A stretch of 20,609 nucleotides of DNA. It comes from JBBIMS01 sp964531645 (GTDB lineage Bacteria > Acidobacteriota > Aminicenantia > JBFLYD01 > JBBIMS01). Within the stretch, counting starts at the first letter, position 1. Each line of letters opens with the position of its first letter. A program made the translations under genes and the position numbers. The notes beneath the pieces were generated by a model. It had not been told where the DNA came from. It worked only from the letters and a program-made list of their open reading frames with translations, and did not search any database. The stretch is taken from the NCBI GenBank assembly GCA_964531645.1, contig CAZHEF010000041.1, positions 1 to 20,609 on the forward strand, in the 5' to 3' direction. This document shows positions 1 through 7,015 of the stretch, piece by piece.

Positions 1-68
1 TATGGATTTATAAAGAAAGTTCTTAACCTGAAAATCTAATTTGCGGAATTTCTGCTCTTTTGACTCTT

Positions 69-215
69 TTAGGTTGACCTTCTTTTTATAGATTTGTAGT
101 ATTGCTGAATCAGAGCAAGACCTGATGCAATGAATCCAAAAATAATTGAGATATTTAGAGTATTTTGAAGTATCCATATCTTAAGGACTTTTGCTATGGT
201 TTGTAATTTCTTGGA
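69..215 (-). other. Open stretch in frame just after the acyl-CoA synthetase stop; possible small membrane protein or tail
   Basis: Directly after the TAA of the synthetase gene (216-218) the same frame stays open for 48 codons to a TAA at 69-71. The implied peptide has one hydrophobic segment (LNISIIFGFIASGLALI) between basic stretches and ends KSIKRRST, as in a single-span membrane peptide. No ATG, GTG or TTG lies in the frame, so it has no normal start of its own. It could be a relic, a gene with a non-standard start, or the result of a sequence error that created the TAA. A second frame, with an ATG near 172, also stays open to the left edge but gives a less protein-like composition. The remaining bases 1-68 show nothing I can name. 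Confidence 0.2.
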
Positions 216-2342
216 TTATCCCCTTGTTCCTCTAAGTATTATCCTTGCATCAACAACAAGAGCACCTTTCCCTTTTTCAAGAACCATTAGAGGATTTATA
301 TCAAGCTCATCTATTTCAGGGAAATCACATACAAGCTGGGATAGTCTCATAAGACATTCTTCTACTGCTTCTATATCAGAAGGAGGTTCTCCTCTGTATC
401 CCTCGAGGATTTTGAATCCCTTTATTTCTCTTATCATTTTCTTGGCTGTTAGCTCCCTTAAAGGTGCTATCCTGAAAGAAACATCTTTCATCGCCTCAAC
501 ATAAACTCCACCAATACCAAACATTAAAACAGGTCCAAATAGGGGATCTCTCTTCATTCCGATTATTGTTTCCTTTCCTCCCTTGATCATTTTCTGAACA
601 AGGACACCCCATATCTTTGCATCAGGACGATTGCTCTTAACCCTCTCCATCATCTCTTTATATGCTTTCTCAAGATGTTCTTTATCCTCTATGTTCAGTT
701 TAACCCCTTCTACATCGACTTTGTGGAGAATTTCAGGAGAAACAATTTTTAATACAACTGGAAAACCAATTTTATCAGCCCCGTTCAGGCATTCGTCGAG
801 GTTCTTCGCAAATAAATAAGGTGGAAGGGAAAATCCATAGGCAGTGAGAGCTTCATCTGATTCGGGCTCTGGAAGGAAGCTCCTTCCCTCTTTCTTTGCC
901 CTTTCTATAACCTTTTTAACTTTATCTCTGTCAACATCCTCAAATTTCCTCACACCCATAAGGGGTCTTCTTATCCACCATCCGTACTCACAAAGCTTTA
1001 CCATTACTTTTGCTGAAATTTCAGGAAAGAGATAATTGGGGATTCCTGCTTCCTCAAGGATTTTTGAGGCTTTCTCAATATCCTCTGTTCCCATAAAACT
1101 AACAGTGACAGGCTTTCCATATCTTGGAACCGTATCTCTTATTGTTTTTGCTATAGTCTCGAGATCAGTAAATACAGTAGGAGTGCAGATTATTACAGCT
1201 CCATCTACAGATGGGTCTTCAAGAACATATTTTATGGCTGATTCGTATCTATCTTCTTTTGCATCTCCTATTATGTCAACGGGATTCTCAACAGAAGCAG
1301 TTTGAGGGAGAGCCTTTGAGAGTTTCTCCTTTGTCTTTTCCTCAAGGTTTGCAAGGACCGCTCCACTTTTAACGACTGCATCTGTTGCAATAATTCCAGG
1401 ACCACCCGCATTTGTTATTATTGCCACCCTGTTGGACCTTGGAGGGGGCTGGGTTGAAAAAGCAACTCCGCAATCGAAGAGTTCCTCTAAACTATCCACC
1501 CTTATCACTCCAGCCTGCATGAAAAAGGCATTATAGATTTCGTCTGAGCCAGCAAGGGCTCCTGTGTGAGATGATGCAGCTCTTGCTCCCGCAAGGGTTC
1601 TTCCAGATTTTATCACAAGAATGGGTTTCTTCTCAGAAATTTCTCTTGAAAGCTCCATAAATTCAGAGGGATTTGCAAGGTCTTCAAGATAGAAAAGAAT
1701 GACCTTTGTCCTTTCATCATCTTTCAAAACAAGAAGAAGGTCATTCTCATTTACATCAGCTTTGTTACCAACTGATATAAATTTTGAAATTGATATTTCC
1801 CTTTTTCTTGCGTATTCGAGAGCAGCTACACCAAAGGCACCGCTCTGGGATACAAAGGCAATATTTCCAGTCTTTGGAACAAAGGGTCGAGCAAATGTAG
1901 CATTTAAAGAGAACTCAGGATCAGTATTTATAATCCCAACACAATTTGGACCTATAACTGAAATTCCATATTTTTTTGCCACATCAACAAGTTCCTTTTC
2001 AAGTTTCAAGCCCTCCTCTCCTATCTCTTTAAATCCAGCTGTTATGACCACAACTCCCTTAACTTTTTTCTCACCGCACTCTGCAACAACTTTGCTAACC
2101 ATAGTATTCGGAACAATTATCACTGCAAGGTCAACCTCATCGGGAATTTCAAGGATTGAGGGATATGCTCTTACTCCGAGAATACTTTTCGTCTTTGGAT
2201 TTACAGGGTAGACAATCCCTTTATATCCACTGAAAAGGATATTTCTGAAGACAGCCATTCCAACGCTATCAGGACGGGATGAAGCACCTATAACAGCCAC
2301 TGCCTTCGGTGATACCATTTTTTTCAAATTTGTCGCATCCAT
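216..2342 (-). CDS. Acetate/acyl-CoA ligase (ADP-forming), fused alpha-beta type
   Basis: The 708-residue protein interconverts acyl-CoA + ADP + phosphate and acid + CoA + ATP, and in anaerobes usually makes ATP from acetyl-CoA. Domain order: CoA-binding Rossmann domain (residues 1-140, VAVIGASSRPDSVG); succinyl-CoA-synthetase-like flavodoxin domain (160-300) with the phosphohistidine motif SSHTGA (His259); a third CoA-ligase subdomain (305-450); and a C-terminal ATP-grasp domain (about 490-708, with FPVVLKIVSPEILHK and the late ELDINPLMV). Alpha and beta parts are fused in the order used by single-chain archaeal and bacterial Acd enzymes, and the length is normal. The ATG follows an AGGAG ribosome binding site. 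The acid substrate (acetate, propionate, branched or aryl acids) cannot be read from sequence. An AT-rich spacer separates it from fabH upstream, so it may have its own promoter. Confidence 0.93.
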   Translation of the reverse strand: MDATNLKKMVSPKAVAVIGASSRPDSVGMAVFRNILFSGYKGIVYPVNPKTKSILGVRAYPSILEIPDEVDLAVIIVPNTMVSKVVAECGEKKVKGVVVITAGFKEIGEEGLKLEKELVDVAKKYGISVIGPNCVGIINTDPEFSLNATFARPFVPKTGNIAFVSQSGAFGVAALEYARKREISISKFISVGNKADVNENDLLLVLKDDERTKVILFYLEDLANPSEFMELSREISEKKPILVIKSGRTLAGARAASSHTGALAGSDEIYNAFFMQAGVIRVDSLEELFDCGVAFSTQPPPRSNRVAIITNAGGPGIIATDAVVKSGAVLANLEEKTKEKLSKALPQTASVENPVDIIGDAKEDRYESAIKYVLEDPSVDGAVIICTPTVFTDLETIAKTIRDTVPRYGKPVTVSFMGTEDIEKASKILEEAGIPNYLFPEISAKVMVKLCEYGWWIRRPLMGVRKFEDVDRDKVKKVIERAKKEGRSFLPEPESDEALTAYGFSLPPYLFAKNLDECLNGADKIGFPVVLKIVSPEILHKVDVEGVKLNIEDKEHLEKAYKEMMERVKSNRPDAKIWGVLVQKMIKGGKETIIGMKRDPLFGPVLMFGIGGVYVEAMKDVSFRIAPLRELTAKKMIREIKGFKILEGYRGEPPSDIEAVEECLMRLSQLVCDFPEIDELDINPLMVLEKGKGALVVDARIILRGTRG

Positions 2343-2472
2343 TTTCTTACTCCTAATTAATTAAGATTATTGCAAAGTTTACAATTCGTAACCCGAGCTT
2401 TTTTGTATTTTAAATCCATTTCTTTCTTCTCTTGCAAGTCTCGCCCATTTATCCATACAGATTAGGTCTCCA

Positions 2473-2631
2473 TTGCAAATTGAAAATTTTAAATTGTAAA
2501 TTTTAAATTGTAAATTTTCAAATTTAATAAACATTTATTTTTTAATTTTTCATTTTTAAATTTCCAATCTTCATTTTTCAATTTTTAATGTTCTCGTCTT
2601 GCTCATCTCGCTTTTCGCGCCTTTCTCGCTT
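2473..2631 (-). repeat. AT-rich intergenic repeat element, copy A
   Basis: The 296-base spacer between the synthetase gene and fabH has no gene. Read on the minus strand it begins just after the fabH stop with a GC-richer head (GCGAGAAAGGCGCGAAAAGC, 2631 downwards). It then becomes a mosaic of short words such as AAATTG, AAATTT, TTGCAAT and AAAATGAA, many of which can pair with each other. Copy B at 18441-18560 has the same head sequence, word set and position just downstream of a gene on the coding strand. It is probably a degenerate dispersed element or a 3' end structure. Bases 2343-2472 show nothing clear beyond the ribosome binding site of the synthetase gene. Confidence 0.5.
2484..2518. 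repeat. Short direct repeat, 14-base unit, 2.5 copies
   Basis: The unit AAATTTTAAATTGT occurs twice without change at 2484-2497 and 2498-2511, and a further AAATTTT follows to 2518. The unit is nearly self-complementary. It lies inside repeat element copy A and probably arose by slippage or local duplication. Confidence 0.75.
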
Positions 2632-2638
2632 AAAATAT

Positions 2639-3619
2639 CTACCATCTCAAAATCACAGCTCCCCATGTAAAACCTGCTCCGAAGGCATTCATCAAAATTA
2701 AATCACCTTTCTTCAGCTTTCCCTCCCTGTTCAGCTCATCAAGGGCGATGGGAATAGTTGCAGCAGACATATTCCCATATCTCTCAATATTCGTGTAAAC
2801 CTTTGATGGGGCGATTTTTGCTCTCTCTGCTGTTGCATCTATTATTCTAATGTTTGCTTGATGAGGAATAAAATACTTTATATCTTCACCCGAGATTCCC
2901 GCTTTCTTCAAAACTTTAATTGCAGAATCACCCATATTCTTGACAGCATGTTTGAAAACATCATTCCCTTTCATGTGGATAGAATGTAGCTTTGCAGAGA
3001 CAGTTTCAAGGGTTGCGGGCATTCTGCTACCCCCTGCTGGTTGATAGAGGAGCTCAGCAAGAGATCCATCGGCTGACCAGTAGCTTGAAATTATTCCCGA
3101 ATCATCATTGCTTTCTTCAAGAATGGCAACTCCCGCACCATCTCCAAAAAGGACGCATGTTGATCTATCCTCCCAGTTCACAATCTTGGTGAGAGTCTCT
3201 GCGCCTGCAAGAAGAATCCTTCTGCAAACTTTATTCTTTATCAATGATTCTGAAATTATCAACCCATAGATGAATCCAGTGCATGCTGCAGAAATGTCTA
3301 ATGCAGGAATACTATTTATTCCAAGAGCTTTCTGAACCCAGCAGGCTGTTGAAGGGAAAAGAGTGTCAGGAGTTGCGGTGGCAACGATTATCGTATCTAT
3401 ATCCGATGGTTTAAGTTTTGCCATCTCAAGAGCTTTGTGAGTAGCTTTTATAACAAAGTCTGAAGTCGCTTCCTTTTCGTCTGCAATTCTCCTCTCCCTA
3501 ATTCCTGTTCTTGTCCTGATCCACTCATCAGAGGTGTCAACTATTTTTTCCAGGTCAAAATTTGTCAGAACCTTCTTCGGTAAATAAGAACCAGTTGCTA
3601 TAATTTTTACCTTTGCCAT
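2639..3619 (-). CDS. fabH: Beta-ketoacyl-ACP synthase III (FabH)
   Basis: The protein starts fatty-acid synthesis by condensing acetyl-CoA (or another short acyl-CoA) with malonyl-ACP. It has 326 residues, the usual FabH length. The active-site triad is visible: Cys113 in DISAACTGF, His253 in PHQAN and Asn283 in ERYGNMSAA. The N-terminal TGSYLPKKVLTN and the C-terminal NAFGAGFTWGAVILRW are also typical. The ATG follows a GGAG sequence 8 bases upstream. It lies 59 bases after the ABC permease gene on the same strand and may be co-transcribed with it. The nearby acyl-CoA synthetase could supply primer acyl-CoA, but that is inference. FabH-like 3-oxoacyl synthases outside lipid synthesis remain possible, although every key residue fits FabH. 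Confidence 0.95.
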   Translation of the reverse strand: MAKVKIIATGSYLPKKVLTNFDLEKIVDTSDEWIRTRTGIRERRIADEKEATSDFVIKATHKALEMAKLKPSDIDTIIVATATPDTLFPSTACWVQKALGINSIPALDISAACTGFIYGLIISESLIKNKVCRRILLAGAETLTKIVNWEDRSTCVLFGDGAGVAILEESNDDSGIISSYWSADGSLAELLYQPAGGSRMPATLETVSAKLHSIHMKGNDVFKHAVKNMGDSAIKVLKKAGISGEDIKYFIPHQANIRIIDATAERAKIAPSKVYTNIERYGNMSAATIPIALDELNREGKLKKGDLILMNAFGAGFTWGAVILRW

Positions 3620-3678
3620 TTATAACTCCAAAGATTCAAATTTTACAATAAAAAAGGATTTCAGGCAAAGGAGGACTT

Positions 3679-4458
3679 TCATTCAGACAATCTCAACATG
3701 GAGCCATTTTTTCTTGCTATATCCATGGAAGCCTTCATGAGAAGGAATCCAAAGAAAAGATAAATAGCACTCATTATTAAAACTTTAATTTCAGAATGTG
3801 AAAATCCAGAACTGAAGCCGTAATAAACCCTGAAGTCATCAAGGGTGTAGGTTAGAGGGAACAGAAAAGCAATTGTTTTCACTCCCTTTGGAAGCTCGCT
3901 AACAGGATAGTAAATTCCTGAAATAAGCATAAGAATTGTGGCGAGGGACCATGCTGTTATCTCAGCCCTCTGGCCGAAAAAAACAACGAGAATACAAACT
4001 ATAAGACCTATTATAAGTCCATTTATTCCAAGTCCTAAAAAAAACCAGAAAGTGGGGAGAAGCCCTGGTAGATAGAAAGGGAAGAATAGGATTGAGCAGA
4101 TATAAAGAACCACAAAACAGATAGCCCCTCGGAGCATACCCACAATCCATGGACCGAGAATGTATTCATAAATTCCAGTAGGGGTAATAAATGTCTGTTT
4201 TAGGCTCTTCCCCCATATGTCATAGAGAAGAGCGTAAGCCACATCAAGCTGTATAACCTGAAGAACACCCATTGCGATAGCACCTGATAGAACAAATCCA
4301 AGCTCCTCAGGATTGAACTGGAAGTATTTAGCCATAAGCCCTATGGAAACAACCCCAATAACTGGCCAGAAAAGTAGTTCTGCAAATCCAAACCCGTTCC
4401 TTATGCTAAAAACCCAGCTTCTGTAGGCGAATGCCAGTGTTCTATTTAACCAGTTCAA
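3679..4458 (-). CDS. ABC-2 type transporter permease
   Basis: The protein is a membrane subunit of an ABC exporter, with about six predicted spans (for example IGVVSIGLMA, ICFVVLYICSILFFPFYLPG, LIIGLIVCILVVFF, LATILMLISGIYYPVSELP, IYLFFGFLLMKAS). The SGIYYPVSELP-type segment before the last spans is typical of ABC-2 permeases (NodJ/DrrB-like). The frame opens further upstream at a TTG (4473), but that codon runs straight into GAGGAGG. That GAGGAGG is a strong ribosome binding site six bases before a second TTG at 4458, which I take as the start (259 residues). The gene overlaps the end of the ATPase gene by 17 bases, so the two are translationally coupled. The substrate is unknown; drugs, polysaccharides and lipids are all exported by this family. 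Confidence 0.88.
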   Translation of the reverse strand: MNWLNRTLAFAYRSWVFSIRNGFGFAELLFWPVIGVVSIGLMAKYFQFNPEELGFVLSGAIAMGVLQVIQLDVAYALLYDIWGKSLKQTFITPTGIYEYILGPWIVGMLRGAICFVVLYICSILFFPFYLPGLLPTFWFFLGLGINGLIIGLIVCILVVFFGQRAEITAWSLATILMLISGIYYPVSELPKGVKTIAFLFPLTYTLDDFRVYYGFSSGFSHSEIKVLIMSAIYLFFGFLLMKASMDIARKNGSMLRLSE

Positions 4459-5197
4459 GAAAGACCTCCTCAAGATTTTGAGCTTTTACCTGGTGTTTAA
4501 GTTCTTCAATTGTTCCAAGGACAATCACCTTACCCTTATTTATAAAAGCAATTCTCTCACACATCATTTCAGCCTCTTGCATATAATGGGTTGTCAAGAT
4601 TAATGTCATTCCTTTCTCTTTATGAAGAGTTTTTATAAAATTTCTTATTCTGTAAGCTATGTCTGGATCAAGCCCCACTGTAGGTTCATCAAGGAAAAGA
4701 ATTTCAGGGTCATTGAGAAGACTCTTGGCGAGGGAAAGCTTCTGCTTTGTCCCTGTTGAAAGTTCGTCAAATCTCTTCCTTTTAAAATCCTCAAGACCGA
4801 ACCAATTTATACAATCTTCAACTTTTTTCTTTAGTGCATTCCCTCTGAGCCCGTAAAGCATTCCATAAAAGCATAATATCTCCTCAACTGTAAAGGACCA
4901 TGGGAAATTTGGATTCCCAGAGCTCATATTGAGCCTTGTCCTTATATTGTCATGGGAATGAAAAATGTCCTTCCCAAGGATTTTGACTATTCCTTCATCG
5001 GGAAATAAAAGGGTGGAAAGTATATTAAGGAGAGTGGTTTTTCCTGCTCCATTTGGTCCGAGAATCCCAAATAGTTCCCCTTTTTTTATCTCAAGAGAGA
5101 CTTTATCAAGGGCTTTTGTTCTCTTTTTCTTAAGAAGTCCTCTGTAAAAGGTCTTCGAAACACCCTTCACTTCAATGGCAATGCTGTCGCCATTCAT
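4442..5197 (-). CDS. ABC transporter ATP-binding protein
   Basis: The 251-residue nucleotide-binding subunit powers the exporter whose permease gene overlaps its 3' end. Walker A is GPNGAGKTT (residues 47-55), the signature is LSTGTKQKL (146-154; the canonical LSGGQ is changed to LSTGT, common in ABC-2 exporters), Walker B is ILFLDEPTVGLDP and the switch histidine lies in TTHYMQEAE (His204). The start ATG overlaps the end of the aldolase-family gene region: the GGAGGG ribosome binding site is inside the last codons of that gene, and the ATG comes one base after its TGA. This tight spacing puts the aldolase-family gene, ATPase and permease in one transcript. Confidence 0.93.
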   Translation of the reverse strand: MNGDSIAIEVKGVSKTFYRGLLKKKRTKALDKVSLEIKKGELFGILGPNGAGKTTLLNILSTLLFPDEGIVKILGKDIFHSHDNIRTRLNMSSGNPNFPWSFTVEEILCFYGMLYGLRGNALKKKVEDCINWFGLEDFKRKRFDELSTGTKQKLSLAKSLLNDPEILFLDEPTVGLDPDIAYRIRNFIKTLHKEKGMTLILTTHYMQEAEMMCERIAFINKGKVIVLGTIEELKHQVKAQNLEEVFLELVK

Positions 5198-5198
5198 T

Positions 5199-5744
5199 TC
5201 AACCCTCCAGAATCCTCTTCAGAATAAGGAGTCTGGATGCATTTTCAAGAAGAAGAGTATTGAAAAATGCCTCCTCAAGGGAATCACCAACAGAAAATGT
5301 TCCATGGGCTTCAACAACAACTATTTTTGAATTGGAAAGAAAGAGGGGTCCTCTCTCCGCAACCTCTTCAGAAGAGACCTTTTTCTTTACCTTCAGGACA
5401 GAAATATCCCCAAGGATTATCCTTGCCTCCTCATCGAGAGGAGTTATTTTATCAGTTAAAGTTGAAAGAAGAATTGTGTAGGGAGGATGGGAATGTATAA
5501 TGGCTCTAACAGATGTTTTTCTGTAAATCGACTGGTGGGTTGGATGCTCCATAGATGCTTCTTTGTAAAAACCTTCCAGCCCAATTTCAACTATATCCCT
5601 CCTCTTCAGCTCTGACATTACTGCCCCATGCCTTGTTATGAAAATTATTTCTCCTTCACGAATACTCATATTTCCTCCATGGGCAATGACCAAACCTTTA
5701 TCTTCCAGAGCTCTCCCTATCTTTAAAAAATGCTTGAATTTCAT
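5199..5744 (-). CDS. Class II aldolase/adducin family protein (FucA/AraD-like)
   Basis: This family comprises zinc-dependent sugar-phosphate aldolases, epimerases and related dehydratases. The zinc and catalytic residues line up: Glu66 (SMEHPTH), His84 and His86 (IIHSHPPY) and His147 (VEAHGTFSVGD), with GGNMS near residues 23-27 for phosphate binding. At 181 residues it is slightly shorter than E. coli FucA. I chose the ATG at 5744. An upstream in-frame TTG at 5762 lies within the promoter itself (between the -35 and -10 elements), so it cannot be on the message. Sequence alone does not separate fuculose-phosphate aldolase, methylthioribulose-phosphate dehydratase or others. It is the first gene of an operon with an ABC exporter, which gives no clear hint of substrate. 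Confidence 0.85.
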   Translation of the reverse strand: MKFKHFLKIGRALEDKGLVIAHGGNMSIREGEIIFITRHGAVMSELKRRDIVEIGLEGFYKEASMEHPTHQSIYRKTSVRAIIHSHPPYTILLSTLTDKITPLDEEARIILGDISVLKVKKKVSSEEVAERGPLFLSNSKIVVVEAHGTFSVGDSLEEAFFNTLLLENASRLLILKRILEG

Positions 5745-5750
5745 TATAAT

Positions 5751-5779
5751 TTTATAATACAATTTTGTTTGATTGTCAA
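5751..5779 (-). promoter_or_regulatory. Sigma-70-type promoter, probably giving a leaderless mRNA
   Basis: On the minus strand a perfect TTGACA (5774-5779) is followed by a 17-base spacer and TATAAA (5751-5756). The aldolase-family ATG begins only seven bases after the -10 element, so transcription should start at or next to the ATG. No Shine-Dalgarno sequence could fit. This also decides the start codon of the gene. Confidence 0.7.
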
Positions 5780-5836
5780 TATGAATTTTCTAATTAAAAT
5801 AAATGTTTTGACAAAATATTTATATGATGGGCAAAA

Positions 5837-7015
5837 ATGAAGACAGTTGAACTTTTGCCAAAAAAAGAACTGAGAATAATAAAAGGAGATCCATGGGCAT
5901 GGAAAGCTGATATTAAAACCCCTCTTGAGGGCTTTGAGCCAGGAGAGATAGTGAGAGTCATTGATTCAAAAGGAAGGTTTGTAGGAATAGGTTATATAAA
6001 TCCAGAATCTCTAATAACTGTTAGACTTTTAAGTTATGAGGACCGAGAGATCGACTATGAGTTTTTTGAGGAAAGGATTGAAGAAGCTTTAAGGCTGAGG
6101 AGAGAGCTTTATCCCGGGGAGGAGAACTTCAGACTTATATTTTCTGAAGGCGATTTCCTTCCAGGACTAGTGGTGGACAAATTTGAAAATCTTGTTGTCC
6201 TTCAGATAACTACCATTGGAATGGAAATAAGAAAGGACTTGATTGTTAAAGCTATTGATAAAGTCTTAAATCCTGAAGTTATTATAGAAAGATCCGACTC
6301 TCCTGTGAGAAAGAAGGAAGGGCTTGAGCCTTTAAAAGGCTTATTAAAGGGGAAAATTGAAGGAGAGATTGTGATAAAGATTAATGGATTAAATTTTGCA
6401 ATTAACCCCTTTGAAGGCCAGAAGACCGGATTTTTCCTTGACCAGAGGGAAAATTACCTTCTTTTAAAGTACATTTCAAGAGGGAAGAGAGTTCTTGATG
6501 CATTCTGCAACAATGGTGCCTTTGGGATTCATGCCTTCAAATATGGAGCAGAGGAGGTTGTATTTCTTGATGCATCTGAAAAAGCACTGGAGCTGGTCAG
6601 TAAAAATTTAGGTTTGAATGGTTTTTCAGGTAATTACATCTTCCTGAGGGCTGATGCCCTAAAGTTTTTAAAGGTTATGGAGAGGAATGGAGAAAAATTT
6701 GACCTGATTATCCTTGATCCTCCTGCTTTTATGAAGGGCAGAAGCAAGTTGAAGGAGGGGATGAGGGGTTATAAAGAGATAAATTTAAGGGCGATGAAAA
6801 TGCTTGCAAACAAAGGATTTCTTCTCACCTGTTCCTGCTCTCATTTACTCTCAAGGGAAAACTTTTTAAAAGTTCTCGAAGAATCAGCCTTTGACTCAGG
6901 AAAAATTATAAAAATTCTTGAATTTAGATCCCAGCCAAAAGACCACCCGTACCTTCTCTGTCTTCCTGAGTCAAATTATCTTAAATGCGCTCTCCTGCAG
7001 GTTATTCAGAGGTGA
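5837..7015 (+). CDS. rlmI: Class I SAM-dependent rRNA methyltransferase, RlmI-like (23S rRNA m5C)
   Basis: The 392-residue protein has the architecture of RlmI, which methylates C1962 of 23S rRNA in E. coli. It has an N-terminal PUA-like domain (about residues 8-70, LRIIKGDPWAWKADI and FVGIGYINPESLI), a linker (75-180), then a Rossmann methyltransferase domain. In the latter are FFLDQREN (199-206), the SAM-binding loop VLDAFCNNGAFG (219-230), the acidic LDASEKA, motif IV LDPPAF (293-298), and TCSCSHLLS with the cysteine expected for m5C chemistry (about 331-339). No clear Shine-Dalgarno precedes the ATG. It converges on the large secreted protein gene and overlaps its 3' end by 14 bases. The exact target base is inferred from family membership. 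Confidence 0.88.
   Translation: MKTVELLPKKELRIIKGDPWAWKADIKTPLEGFEPGEIVRVIDSKGRFVGIGYINPESLITVRLLSYEDREIDYEFFEERIEEALRLRRELYPGEENFRLIFSEGDFLPGLVVDKFENLVVLQITTIGMEIRKDLIVKAIDKVLNPEVIIERSDSPVRKKEGLEPLKGLLKGKIEGEIVIKINGLNFAINPFEGQKTGFFLDQRENYLLLKYISRGKRVLDAFCNNGAFGIHAFKYGAEEVVFLDASEKALELVSKNLGLNGFSGNYIFLRADALKFLKVMERNGEKFDLIILDPPAFMKGRSKLKEGMRGYKEINLRAMKMLANKGFLLTCSCSHLLSRENFLKVLEESAFDSGKIIKILEFRSQPKDHPYLLCLPESNYLKCALLQVIQR

Noticed and set aside
196..2211. Several plus-strand frames opposite the acyl-CoA synthetase gene
   Set aside because: They mirror a gene with complete domain and motif content; serine- and phenylalanine-rich composition typical of antisense frames.
4458..4473. TTG at 4473 as start of the ABC permease
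   Set aside because: The bases right after it form the GAGGAGG ribosome binding site for the TTG at 4458, so translation should start there.
5808..5813. TTGACA as -35 element of the rlmI-like gene
   Set aside because: The only -10-like sequence (TATGAT) lies nine bases away, too close for a sigma-70 promoter.
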